13,227 nt of DNA, taken from assembly GCA_013824215.1 (NCBI GenBank), contig PNNM01000027.1, positions 1-13,227 on the forward strand. Reading direction: 5' to 3'. The DNA comes from Coriobacteriaceae bacterium (GTDB taxonomy: Bacteria > Actinomycetota > Coriobacteriia > Anaerosomatales > D1FN1-002). Each line of letters starts with the position of its first letter. Position 1 is the first letter of the stretch. Position numbers and translations under genes: made by a program. The notes under the pieces were generated by a model that was not told the origin of the DNA, made no database searches, and was given only the letters and a program-made list of their open reading frames with translations. Positions 1-4,629 of the stretch are shown piece by piece.

Positions 1-144
1 CTGAGCCGTCTTGATGTCGAAGCCGACCACCTTGCGATCCCGCCGACGCAGCCCGAGCAGCCACTCGCGCACTGGTTCATTGCCCGCTGTGGTGCGGAAG
101 AACCGCACCTCCAGAACAGGCTTGTCGCCGCCGGGTCCGCTCAT
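1..144 (-). CDS. Gp49/HigB-like (RelE/ParE superfamily) toxin, C-terminus outside window
   Basis: The first 48 codons of a protein running off the left edge. The visible part begins MSGPGGDKPV and contains VRFFRTTAGNEPVREWL at about residues 13-29 and DIKTAQ at 43-48. This is the N-terminal pattern of phage-derived Gp49-like (DUF891, HigB-type) toxins, in which a short basic segment precedes a D-I-K-T motif and a later GWP..MP stretch (not visible here). Members are usually mRNA interferases encoded upstream of a HigA-like helix-turn-helix antitoxin, so an antitoxin gene is expected left of the window. The ATG at 144 has no evident SD; an extended -10 six bases upstream suggests a leaderless message. 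It is the gene of cassette 4. The family call rests on the N-terminal third only. Confidence 0.72.
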   Translation of the reverse strand, partial: MSGPGGDKPVLEVRFFRTTAGNEPVREWLLGLRRRDRKVVGFDIKTAQ

Positions 145-169
145 GCAAGAACTGTACCACAAATGGTAC
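145..169 (-). promoter_or_regulatory. Probable leaderless promoter and operator of the Gp49-like toxin gene
   Basis: On the minus strand TG-G-TACAGT forms an extended -10 (hexamer at 156-151), ending six bases before the ATG at 144, so transcription would begin at or next to the start codon. A perfect inverted repeat, GTACCA-CAAA-TGGTAC on the plus strand at 154-169, overlaps the -10. Toxin-antitoxin operons commonly repress themselves through such palindromes. The start site and the operator role are inferred. I see no convincing -35. Confidence 0.5.
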
Positions 170-214
170 GCACCAAGACAAGGCCGAACCCGGATCAGCG
201 CGACGGGGAGGTCG

Positions 215-301
215 TCCTAACGGTCTAGGTTCTAGCGGCGCGCCACGCGCCGGCGGGTTGAGTTTGACCTATTGCGCGTCCCCTCGAAACCTCTGTTCGA
301 A
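215..301 (-). other. attC recombination site 3 (between toxin-antitoxin cassette and Gp49-toxin cassette)
   Basis: Read on the minus strand, the site opens with R'' TTCGAAC (301-295) and closes with R' GTTAGGA (221-215). Internal L arms pair: AGGTTCTAG at 227-235 with CTCGAAACCT at 283-292 on the plus strand, leaving one extra A and one mismatch, as with the extrahelical bases of attC. A central GC-rich hairpin CGGCGCG-TGG-CGCGCCG (minus strand) lies between them. R'' is the exact complement of the GTTCGAA that begins this cassette at 914. The last base of R' departs from the GTTRRRY consensus. This is the least canonical of the three sites internally. Confidence 0.75.
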
Positions 302-313
302 CCACACGCGCAG

Positions 314-610
314 CTACCGGCGGCCTCGCCAGTAGTAGGGTCGCTTTCGCTGATGCGCCACGGCCAAGATCCTCAGGGAGTCCTCGCGAGTCTCGTAGAT
401 GAGGTTGTAGGGAAACTTGGCGAGCACGAGCTTGCGGACATCCTTGGCGACTTGTGGAGCAGCGCCGGGATGCTTCCGGATGCGCGCGAATCCGGCGTCA
501 ACCTCGTCCGTGAAGAGCAAGCCAAGACCCGGGCTCTCGCGTTCGTAGTAGTCGATGGCGTCGTTGAACTCACGACGAGCGTCGGAATGGACTCGCAACT
601 CCTGCGTCAC
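314..610 (-). CDS. RelE/ParE-family toxin of a type II toxin-antitoxin cassette
   Basis: A 98-residue protein of typical RelE/ParE length. Family features: an A-x-x-E-F-x-x-A-I-D-Y-Y-E helix at residues 11-23, HPGAAP at 47-52, a basic FPYNLIY strand at 66-72, and a terminal AVAHQRKRPYYWRGR at 83-97. This matches plasmid-stabilisation ParE/RelE toxins, which act on gyrase (ParE) or ribosome-bound mRNA (RelE); sequence alone does not decide which. The GTG start at 610 sits in a GTGA overlap with the antitoxin stop, so translation is coupled. The antitoxin-first order is usual for this family. Both genes form cassette 3, with attC following the stop codon. Confidence 0.92.
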   Translation of the reverse strand: MTQELRVHSDARREFNDAIDYYERESPGLGLLFTDEVDAGFARIRKHPGAAPQVAKDVRKLVLAKFPYNLIYETREDSLRILAVAHQRKRPYYWRGRR

Positions 611-831
611 TTGAGGCGGGCCCTGGCCTCAGCAATGACCTGATCTGCGGGGATGGTCTCAACGAGGCCGGCATCGATCTCCGCGCTGCGTCGCAGCGCC
701 TCTTCGACCCAGAGCTGCTCAATCTCGGCTTCCGAGAGCGATTCGAGGCTGCTCAGGAGTTCGTGAGCCATGGAGGCTCGTTCCGTGGCGTTGAGCCTGA
801 GGGCTTCGCACATGAGTTCGTCGACGGTCAT
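607..831 (-). CDS. Antitoxin of the addiction-module (Unstab_antitox) type
   Basis: A 74-residue protein beginning MTVDELMCEALRLNATERAS and continuing with HELLSSLES, then an acidic helix with EIEQLWVEEALRRSAEIDAG. This is the pattern of the small 'putative addiction module component' antitoxins (TIGR02574/PF09720 type) that pair with RelE/ParE toxins. The ATG at 831 has a GAGG SD six bases upstream (841-838). The stop TGA shares bases with the toxin GTG at 610. The antitoxin would neutralise the downstream toxin and probably repress the operon. In a cassette array such modules are thought to stabilise neighbouring cassettes by post-segregational killing. The family assignment rests on overall pattern. 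Confidence 0.9.
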   Translation of the reverse strand: MTVDELMCEALRLNATERASMAHELLSSLESLSEAEIEQLWVEEALRRSAEIDAGLVETIPADQVIAEARARLK

Positions 832-864
832 ATCACACCTCGCAGCTGGGATGTTCTCGCCGAC

Positions 865-899
865 ATTGTACCTTGCCCGTCCGACACGGAGCGTCCGTG
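865..899 (-). promoter_or_regulatory. Probable promoter and operator of the toxin-antitoxin cassette
   Basis: The minus strand has TACAAT (870-865), a good -10, 33 bases before the antitoxin ATG. Just upstream is a perfect inverted repeat CACGGA-GCG-TCCGTG at 885-899, which would cover the -35 position. No strong -35 sequence is visible, which fits control by a bound protein. The element lies inside the cassette, just after attC, so the module brings its own promoter. Operator function is inferred. Confidence 0.5.
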
Positions 900-907
900 A
901 GTGTTGG

Positions 908-1003
908 TTCGAACGTTGGGCGTTTCAGCGGCGGCGCCTTGTGCCGTCGCCATCTCCTAGCCTAGCTCACTGGCGTCGTCCGCTAATGAAACGCTTGTTG
1001 GGC
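908..1003 (-). other. attC recombination site 2 (between lipoprotein cassette and toxin-antitoxin cassette)
   Basis: On the minus strand the site starts with R'' GCCCAAC (1003-997) and ends with R' GTTCGAA (914-908). Inner arms pair as GTTTCA (922-927) with TGAAAC (987-992) and GCGG (928-931) with CCGC (980-983). Three unpaired bases, TAA at 984-986, sit on one arm only, which resembles the extrahelical bases that orient attC folding. About 48 bases of less ordered sequence form the terminal part. GCCCAAC exactly complements the GTTGGGC that starts this cassette at 1441. Confidence 0.87.
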
Positions 1004-1009
1004 AGCGCG

Positions 1010-1420
1010 TCACTGTGGGCGGTCAGAGATCGACACCACGGCCCAACCAGCACCGTCCTCACGCCACCGCATCGACACGAACACTGGCGGCAGCCCCAGC
1101 GGGTCGGCCTTGGTCTGAGCCACCCGCATCGTGACTCGCGTCGCCTCGGACCAGTCGGTCGGGGCGGTCGCGCTCGCTTCGTACATCTTCGGGTCGATTC
1201 CAGCCTGCGACGTCAGAACACTCCTCAGCGCCGCAACCTCAGTCGATGACACCGCACGGCCGAACGTGGCTTCGAGTGTCTCGACTTCTTGGCGAGCGGC
1301 CGCTGCGACCGACTCGACGGCGGTCATGGTGGCGAGGTCCTGACGGGTCGTGACCGGTTCAGCGCAGGCAGCAAGTGACAACGCGGCCATCAGGAGCATT
1401 CCAAGTGCAAGGCCGCGCAT
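1010..1420 (-). CDS. Small lipoprotein of unknown function (cassette 2)
   Basis: A 136-residue protein with a classic lipoprotein signal: MRG, a hydrophobic stretch, then lipobox L16-A17-A18-C19, so the mature protein should be lipid-anchored at Cys19. The remaining 117 residues hold a helical stretch (about 25-70, VESVAAAARQEVETLEATFG) followed by a likely beta-rich part ending WAVVSISDRPQ. I recognise no domain. The ATG at 1420 is preceded by GAGGGGGACC, a strong SD. The gene fills most of its cassette, starting 21 bases after the attC core and ending 7 bases before the next attC. Exported proteins of unknown function are common cassette cargo. Confidence 0.82.
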   Translation of the reverse strand: MRGLALGMLLMAALSLAACAEPVTTRQDLATMTAVESVAAAARQEVETLEATFGRAVSSTEVAALRSVLTSQAGIDPKMYEASATAPTDWSEATRVTMRVAQTKADPLGLPPVFVSMRWREDGAGWAVVSISDRPQ

Positions 1421-1434
1421 GGTCCCCCTCGTCT

Positions 1435-1498
1435 GCCCAACGTTGTTTGGCTTCAGCGGCGCCGCGAAGCGGCGTCCGTCTGGAAGCCGTTGTTCGAC
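1435..1498 (-). other. attC recombination site 1 (between 112-residue cassette and lipoprotein cassette)
   Basis: The clearest site of the array, 64 bases long. On the minus strand it begins with R'' GTCGAAC (1498-1492) and ends with R' GTTGGGC (1441-1435), a full match to GTTRRRY. Arms GGCTTC (1449-1454) and GAAGCC (1483-1488) pair exactly. The tip is a perfect hairpin, CGCCGC-TTC-GCGGCG on the minus strand (1460-1474), of a form seen in many short attC sites such as those of aadA cassettes. Unequal spacers between arms and tip leave unpaired bases, as expected. GTCGAAC is the complement of the GTTCGAC that starts this cassette at 1991. Confidence 0.93.
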
Positions 1499-1507
1499 AT
1501 GGCGAAT

Positions 1508-1846
1508 TCACTCACCGCGCGCTTCTTCCCGAAGAAGCTGCACCATCGACGCTATGCGTTCCACAACTTCGGGGGGAAGCGAGTCCTCCGGCAAGACACC
1601 GGCGACGACCGCGTGTGCCAGAGGTATCACCGGATCGTTCGTGGAGTACCGCTTCCAGATCTCCCGGGCAATGCCGTCGTGGTACTCGTGGACCGCCGCA
1701 TCCAAGTCGGCAGCCGACATCGCCCCGGCCCTCCAATCGTCGAACCTCGCCGCGAGGGCTCCAAGCGCCGCACCCATCTCCGCTTCCCAAGCCCGATTGG
1801 CGTGTTCCCGAAGGACCGACTTCAGCTTCTTCGGGGCTCCCGACAT
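1508..1846 (-). CDS. Hypothetical 112-residue protein (cassette 1)
   Basis: I cannot name a family. The protein looks mostly alpha-helical and soluble, with no signal peptide or membrane segment. Notable are a basic N-terminus (KKLKSVLREHANRAWE, residues 6-21), an E-Y-H-D-G-I-A-R-E-I-W-K-R-Y motif at 54-67 that looks conserved in character, and a charged C-terminal helix. The ATG at 1846 has AAGGAGG about seven bases upstream, a strong SD, and codon use resembles a real gene. It ends ten bases before attC site 1. A perfect inverted repeat, CGAGTC-8-GACTCG (1861-1880), lies directly upstream of the SD and could affect translation or bind a regulator. It could be part of a defence or toxin-type module, but nothing shows it. 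Confidence 0.78.
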   Translation of the reverse strand: MSGAPKKLKSVLREHANRAWEAEMGAALGALAARFDDWRAGAMSAADLDAAVHEYHDGIAREIWKRYSTNDPVIPLAHAVVAGVLPEDSLPPEVVERIASMVQLLREEARGE

Positions 1847-1860
1847 GCCGCACCCTCCTT

Positions 1861-1880
1861 CGAGTCCGTCAAACGACTCG
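1861..1880. repeat. Inverted repeat upstream of the 112-residue gene
   Basis: CGAGTC and GACTCG arms flank an 8-base loop. On the minus strand the hairpin ends directly before the AAGGAGG SD of the gene starting at 1846. It could be a translation-controlling hairpin or an operator; neither role is shown. Confidence 0.4.
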
Positions 1881-1984
1881 GGACCGCACCCATGATCTCC
1901 ACGATCGCCGCGCGTACCCCAGCGCCGTCCGAACCCGCCATATCCTCGCCCAAGCGGTGCTGCGGACCCTCGTCCCTCTGCTCT

Positions 1985-1991
1985 GTCGAAC
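1985..1991 (-). other. Integron core site at the start of the first cassette (attI-like or secondary site)
   Basis: GTTCGAC on the minus strand, the complement of the R'' GTCGAAC that ends cassette 1, marks the junction where this cassette joined upstream DNA. Upstream of it I find no paired L arms and no partner R'', so the site does not look like an attC. It may be the cassette-proximal half of an attI, or a secondary site with a G/TT cut. Attribution rests on the complementarity and position. Confidence 0.55.
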
Positions 1992-2259
1992 TGTGTCTAT
2001 GCGGAACAACCCCGATTCGATCGGGGCGGCTCCGTCCTTCCGTGTAAGACGATACTCCTCGGCAAAGCGGGCTGGTAGCAGGCCTGACGGGCGATCTTAT
2101 GCCGTTCCGTGTAACGTCGGCTGCTCGACCTATGCGCGAAACAGGGGAGTCGGAGCCGTTGCTCGACCCACGCCACTCCGAGACGTCGTCCAGATCGAAG
2201 GCGCGTCGCCCGACGCGGATGTCGCGATGCGGGCGCTCGCGAGTGCGGCTGCTGCGGAC
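1992..2259. other. Gene-poor junction between cassette array and macro-domain gene
   Basis: No reading frame here has a credible start, SD and protein pattern. The stretch holds a hairpin (2010-2026) and a direct repeat TTCCGTGTAA at 2038-2047 and 2105-2114, 67 bases apart. In a complete integron this place would hold attI and the divergent integrase gene. Repeats near an integration junction can be integrase-binding repeats, as in attI1, but that is speculation here. Confidence 0.5.
2010..2026 (-). terminator. Strong hairpin, possible terminator at the array border
   Basis: CCCCGAT-TCG-ATCGGGG is a perfect 7-base-pair stem with a 3-base loop. On the minus strand it is followed by TTGTTCC, a weak T-rich tail. 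It lies 19 bases before the first cassette and could keep upstream transcription out of the array. The role is inferred. Confidence 0.4.
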
Positions 2260-2271
2260 TATCCTCGGCCC
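2260..2271 (+). promoter_or_regulatory. Probable leaderless promoter -10 of the macro-domain gene
   Basis: TATCCT at 2260-2265 ends six bases before the ATG at 2272, and no SD is present. This places the transcription start at the start codon, the usual geometry of leaderless actinobacterial genes. No clear -35 is seen. Confidence 0.45.
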
Positions 2272-2805
2272 ATGAGCATCTCGCTGACACTCGGCGACAT
2301 CACGCGGGTCCACGCCGACGCGATCGTCAACGCCGCTAATCCGCACCTGGCACCCGGCGGCGGCGTGTGCGGCGCGATACATGCGGCCGGCGGCCCGCAG
2401 GTCGCCGCCGAGTGCCGCGCGTGGGTCGAGGCGCACGGTCCCGTGCCGCCGGGCGGTGCCGCCATCACCGGCGCCGGGCGGCTGCCGGCCCGCCGCGTCA
2501 TCCACGCCGTCGGACCCGTGTGGCACGGCGGCGGCGATCACGAGGCCGAGATCCTCGCGAGCGCATACCGGTCGGCCATCGCGCTCGCCGAGGCGGAAGG
2601 GCTGACCTCCGTGGCCTTCCCTTCGATCTCCACCGGCATCTACGGCTACCCTGTCGCTGCGGCCGCTCCCGTGGCGCTGCGCGCCGTGCACGAAGCGCTC
2701 GCCGGGACGGAGCACGTCCGCGACGTCACCTTCGTGCTGTTCGACGAGCCGACCCGCGCCGCGTACGAGCGCGCGCTGGCCGAGCTCGGGCGCAGCAGAC
2801 CCTAA
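2272..2805 (+). CDS. Macro-domain protein, O-acetyl-ADP-ribose deacetylase / ADP-ribosyl hydrolase type
   Basis: A 177-residue single macro domain of the YmdB/MacroD kind. Motifs: GDIT at residues 8-11, DAIVNAANPHL at 16-26, the phosphate loop GGGVCGAIHAAGG at 29-41, AITGAGRLPARRVIHAVGP in the centre, and SISTGIYGYP, the second phosphate-binding loop. The family binds ADP-ribose and hydrolyses O-acetyl-ADP-ribose or ADP-ribosyl-glutamate/aspartate in the cytoplasm. The Asn of NAAN and the GGGV loop needed for catalysis are present. ATG 2272 is chosen because MSISLTLGDIT matches the usual N-terminus and a -10 sits six bases upstream; the frame stays open further upstream but does not look coding there. 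The stop overlaps the convergent neighbour's stop by three bases. Confidence 0.95.
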   Translation: MSISLTLGDITRVHADAIVNAANPHLAPGGGVCGAIHAAGGPQVAAECRAWVEAHGPVPPGGAAITGAGRLPARRVIHAVGPVWHGGGDHEAEILASAYRSAIALAEAEGLTSVAFPSISTGIYGYPVAAAAPVALRAVHEALAGTEHVRDVTFVLFDEPTRAAYERALAELGRSRP

Positions 2806-3266
2806 GACCGCCGTACCCGGCGCACCTCGGCGATCGCGCCCTCGACGTCGCCGGTGCCGCCCGTCGCCCATACCTCCACGAGCGCGAGGGCGCACTTGAG
2901 CGCCGCGAGCGTGGCCAGGTCGTCGGGATGCTCCAGCAGGAGCCGGAAGGCGCCCCGGCCGTCGCGCTCGAAATCCCAGCGCGTGCCGCCGCGCATGTCC
3001 TTGGCGGGCGCCCCGCGGAGGAGCAGCTCGATCGCGACGTGCTCGAGCAGATGGACCACCTCGGTGTCGCCGAGTTCCTCGGCCACCGGCAGGTCGAGAC
3101 CGTTGTCGCAGGTATGTCGCGCGAGACCGGGGAGCGCCTCCAGCGCGCGGCCCGAGAGCCCGGAGACGTCGGTCGTGCGCATGCGTGCGACGTCGCAGGA
3201 GACACGTGCCTCGACGCGGCCCGGGGCGACCTCTATCGCGGGGGCGGTCAGAAGCCGCACGCTCAC
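2802..3266 (-). CDS. Stand-alone protein resembling the N-terminal domain of cyanophycin synthetase
   Basis: A 154-residue soluble protein. Residues 45-110 carry LPGLARHTCDNG, then EELGDTEVVHLLEHVAIELLLRG and a G-x-T-R-W-D-F segment. This closely follows the N-terminal domain of cyanophycin synthetases (CphA), where LPGL..H.C..G and H..EHVA.EL are characteristic, but the ATP-grasp and Mur-ligase domains of CphA are absent. Its function alone is unknown; it might bind amino acids or a partner enzyme. The GTG at 3266 follows the upstream gene's TAG by one base, so translation is probably coupled; no separate SD is needed or clear. It is the last gene of a three-gene operon. The family likeness is from memory of motifs, not a search. 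Confidence 0.75.
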   Translation of the reverse strand: MSVRLLTAPAIEVAPGRVEARVSCDVARMRTTDVSGLSGRALEALPGLARHTCDNGLDLPVAEELGDTEVVHLLEHVAIELLLRGAPAKDMRGGTRWDFERDGRGAFRLLLEHPDDLATLAALKCALALVEVWATGGTGDVEGAIAEVRRVRRS

Positions 3267-3267
3267 G

Positions 3268-3516
3268 CTACATCGGAGGGAGCGGCAGGTAGGGAGGGCA
3301 CGGGCGCGCCCGTCTCGTCCCCAGGTAGAACGCCAGCCCCACGGCGAGCGCCACGACAGCCGCGGCGATCGCGACGTTGCGCGCGAAGTCCTCCTCGGTG
3401 ATGCGCCGCACCTCGGCCTCGGCCAGATCGCGGACCCGGAGCGCCTTGTGTCGCAGGTCGTCGGCGGTCAGGCGGGGCTCCGTGGCCGCAGCCGGCGCGG
3501 TCTTGTCAGACGTCAT
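3268..3516 (-). CDS. Small single-pass membrane protein of unknown function
   Basis: An 82-residue protein: a charged helical N-terminal half (LTADDLRHKALRVRDLAEAEV, partly amphipathic), then one hydrophobic segment at about residues 46-66 (VAIAAAVVALAVGLAFYLG), a basic TRRAR stop-transfer signal and a short proline-rich end. ATG 3516 is preferred over the GTG at 3525 because the AAGGGGGG SD is eight bases from the ATG but almost touches the GTG. It overlaps the upstream gene by 11 bases and ends one base before the next start. It lies between a holin-like two-TM protein and a cyanophycin-synthetase-like protein, so it may scaffold a small envelope complex. No family recognised. Confidence 0.75.
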   Translation of the reverse strand: MTSDKTAPAAATEPRLTADDLRHKALRVRDLAEAEVRRITEEDFARNVAIAAAVVALAVGLAFYLGTRRARPCPPYLPLPPM

Positions 3517-3868
3517 CGGCGCCACCCCCCTTGTCCATGTTGCGGTACATCACCACGAGGCACGCCAACGCGCCGAGCAGCAGGGTCCCGCCCATGCCCC
3601 ACAGCGTCACGTGCCACCCGAGGAGCGGGCCGAGGAACACGAGCAGGCCGATGCAGACGAACAGGATGCCGAGGATCACCAGCGCGGCGGCGGCCAAGGC
3701 AGCGGCCAGCGTGATGCCGAGTTTCTGCAGCGGGAGCACGACCTTCTCGCGCACCGTGCTCTCCGCTTCCTGGCGCAGCCAATCGGAGGCCGTCTGCAGG
3801 AGGTCGGCGACGGCGTCGACGATCTGCTCGTAGCCGGTGCGCGGCTTCTCCCCCTCGAGCTCGGCCAT
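3506..3868 (-). CDS. Two-TM membrane protein, phage-holin-family-like (PF07332 type)
   Basis: A 120-residue protein with an N-terminal amphipathic region (about 13-45), a first hydrophobic segment at about 50-80 and a second at about 85-108, followed by a short charged tail. This layout matches the actinobacterial 'phage holin family' (superfamily III/PF07332) of chromosomal membrane proteins, whose role is unknown; the name does not imply a prophage. ATG 3868 (MAELEGEK) is chosen over a start at 3937 because AGGAG lies nine bases upstream and the extra N-terminal residues overlap the promoter. It is the first gene of an operon with the next two. Confidence 0.75.
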   Translation of the reverse strand: MAELEGEKPRTGYEQIVDAVADLLQTASDWLRQEAESTVREKVVLPLQKLGITLAAALAAAALVILGILFVCIGLLVFLGPLLGWHVTLWGMGGTLLLGALACLVVMYRNMDKGGGADDV

Positions 3869-3904
3869 CGCTTCAAGCTCCTCTTCGACTCGGCGTCGAG
3901 GATG

Positions 3905-3910
3905 AGGATA
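3905..3910 (-). promoter_or_regulatory. Possible -10 element of the holin-like operon
   Basis: TATCCT on the minus strand, about 37 bases before the ATG at 3868 and just after the terminator hairpin of the upstream gene. No convincing -35 is present. Position and motif fit, but evidence is modest. Confidence 0.35.
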
Positions 3911-3924
3911 CCCGAAACGAAGGA

Positions 3925-3951
3925 CCGGCCGCCCCATCGCGGGACGGCCGG
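3925..3951 (-). terminator. Rho-independent-type terminator after the RlpA-like gene
   Basis: CCGGCCG (3925-3931) pairs with CGGCCGG (3945-3951); after one mismatch CCC pairs with GGG, around a 5-base loop. On the minus strand it begins 34 bases after the RlpA-like stop codon and is followed by TCCTTCGTTTC, moderately T-rich. It separates this gene from the downstream operon. Confidence 0.7.
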
Positions 3952-3984
3952 CCCATATTCACGGCGTGCGTGTCGCCGCGTGTG

Positions 3985-4629
3985 CTAGCGCTGCTTGGGG
4001 CGCAGCGGGCCCTTCTGGTGGCCGATGACGCGCCACTTGATCTTGCCGACACCGCCGAACTTCAGCTTCTTGGCGACACCGGGACCGAGATCGAACGTAC
4101 GACCGCCCACATACGGGCCGCGGTCGTTCACGACGGCGACGACGCGCCTGCCCTTGTACTCGATCTGCAGGAGCGTCCCGAACTTCATGCTGCGGTGCGC
4201 CACGACCATGGTGGTCGGACGCAGGTTCCCGCCGCCGGCCATCGTGTGACCGTAGAAGCGTGGGCCGTACCACGACACCCGGGCCGTGCGCCACGCGCCC
4301 TTGTACACCGGCTCGGCCGGCTTCTTACGCGCGGGGCGGGTGGCCTCGGCCGGCGGCGCGGGGAGCGGCTCGATCACCGGCGCCGGCGGCGGGGTGACGA
4401 CCGGGCCCGGCGCGGGCGCGGGATCGGTGGCGGGATCGCTCGTGAAGGTGGACGTCTTCGAGACGGTATCGTCGCGGCTCGCATCCGCCTCCAGGACCGC
4501 CGCTTCGGCGCGCGAGGGGCCAGGGAACGCACCCGACCCGACCATCACGGCCGCGGCCAGGGCGGCTATGCCCACGGCCGCGAGCAGACTCGCGGTCCTC
4601 TTCCAGACTGCACGCACTCGACTACTCAA
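3985..4629 (-). CDS. RlpA-like double-psi beta-barrel cell-wall protein
   Basis: A 214-residue exported protein. Residues 8-35 form a signal peptide or anchor (VWKRTASLLAAVGIAALAAA). A proline- and alanine-rich linker follows at about 60-100, then a C-terminal double-psi beta-barrel from about 118: VSWYGPRFYGHTMAGG, AHRSMKFGTLLQI and VVNDRGPYVGGRTFDLG, the hallmark RlpA strings. RlpA enzymes of Gram-negatives are lytic transglycosylases acting on denuded glycans at the septum; Gram-positive relatives are secreted wall proteins of less certain activity. There is no SPOR domain. The start is TTG 4629, with GGAGG six bases upstream; the frame is open to 4782 but that part is arginine- and proline-rich without coding character. 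A good promoter lies about 360 bases upstream. Confidence 0.85.
   Translation of the reverse strand: MSSRVRAVWKRTASLLAAVGIAALAAAVMVGSGAFPGPSRAEAAVLEADASRDDTVSKTSTFTSDPATDPAPAPGPVVTPPPAPVIEPLPAPPAEATRPARKKPAEPVYKGAWRTARVSWYGPRFYGHTMAGGGNLRPTTMVVAHRSMKFGTLLQIEYKGRRVVAVVNDRGPYVGGRTFDLGPGVAKKLKFGGVGKIKWRVIGHQKGPLRPKQR

Larger units (their letters stand above)
1..1991 (-). mobile_element. Integron gene-cassette array lacking an adjacent integrase (CALIN-like)
   Basis: Four cassettes are read on the minus strand: 1441-1990, 914-1440, 221-913 and 220 to beyond position 1. They are separated by attC sites at 1435-1498, 908-1003 and 215-301. Each complete cassette begins with G/TTNNNN and ends with the exact reverse complement: GTTCGAC with GTCGAAC, GTTGGGC with GCCCAAC, GTTCGAA with TTCGAAC. 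This is what excision and integration by an IntI tyrosine recombinase leaves behind. The contents are typical of cassettes: short single genes of unknown function and toxin-antitoxin pairs carrying their own promoters. No intI is visible; its usual place, beside the first cassette, would be just right of 1991, where a macro-domain gene is found instead. The array continues left of the window. Confidence 0.88.

Noticed and set aside
1822..1941. A 39-residue frame (MAGSDGAGVR...) upstream of and overlapping the 112-residue gene
   Set aside because: Its GAGG is only two bases from the ATG and no family pattern is seen. It could be a short leader peptide but is not supported enough to annotate.
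1985..2164. A fourth attC immediately upstream of cassette 1
   Set aside because: The core GTTCGAC is present, but I found no matching L arms or R'' within a normal attC length, so it is treated as an attI-like or secondary site.
1375..2805. A 476-codon plus-strand frame ending in the macro domain
   Set aside because: The first 299 codons overlap cassette genes on the other strand and look random; the macro domain begins at 2272 with its own -10.
3506..3868. Prophage indicated by a holin-like protein
   Set aside because: No phage structural, lysis or integrase genes are near. The two-TM family is common as an ordinary chromosomal gene in Actinomycetota.
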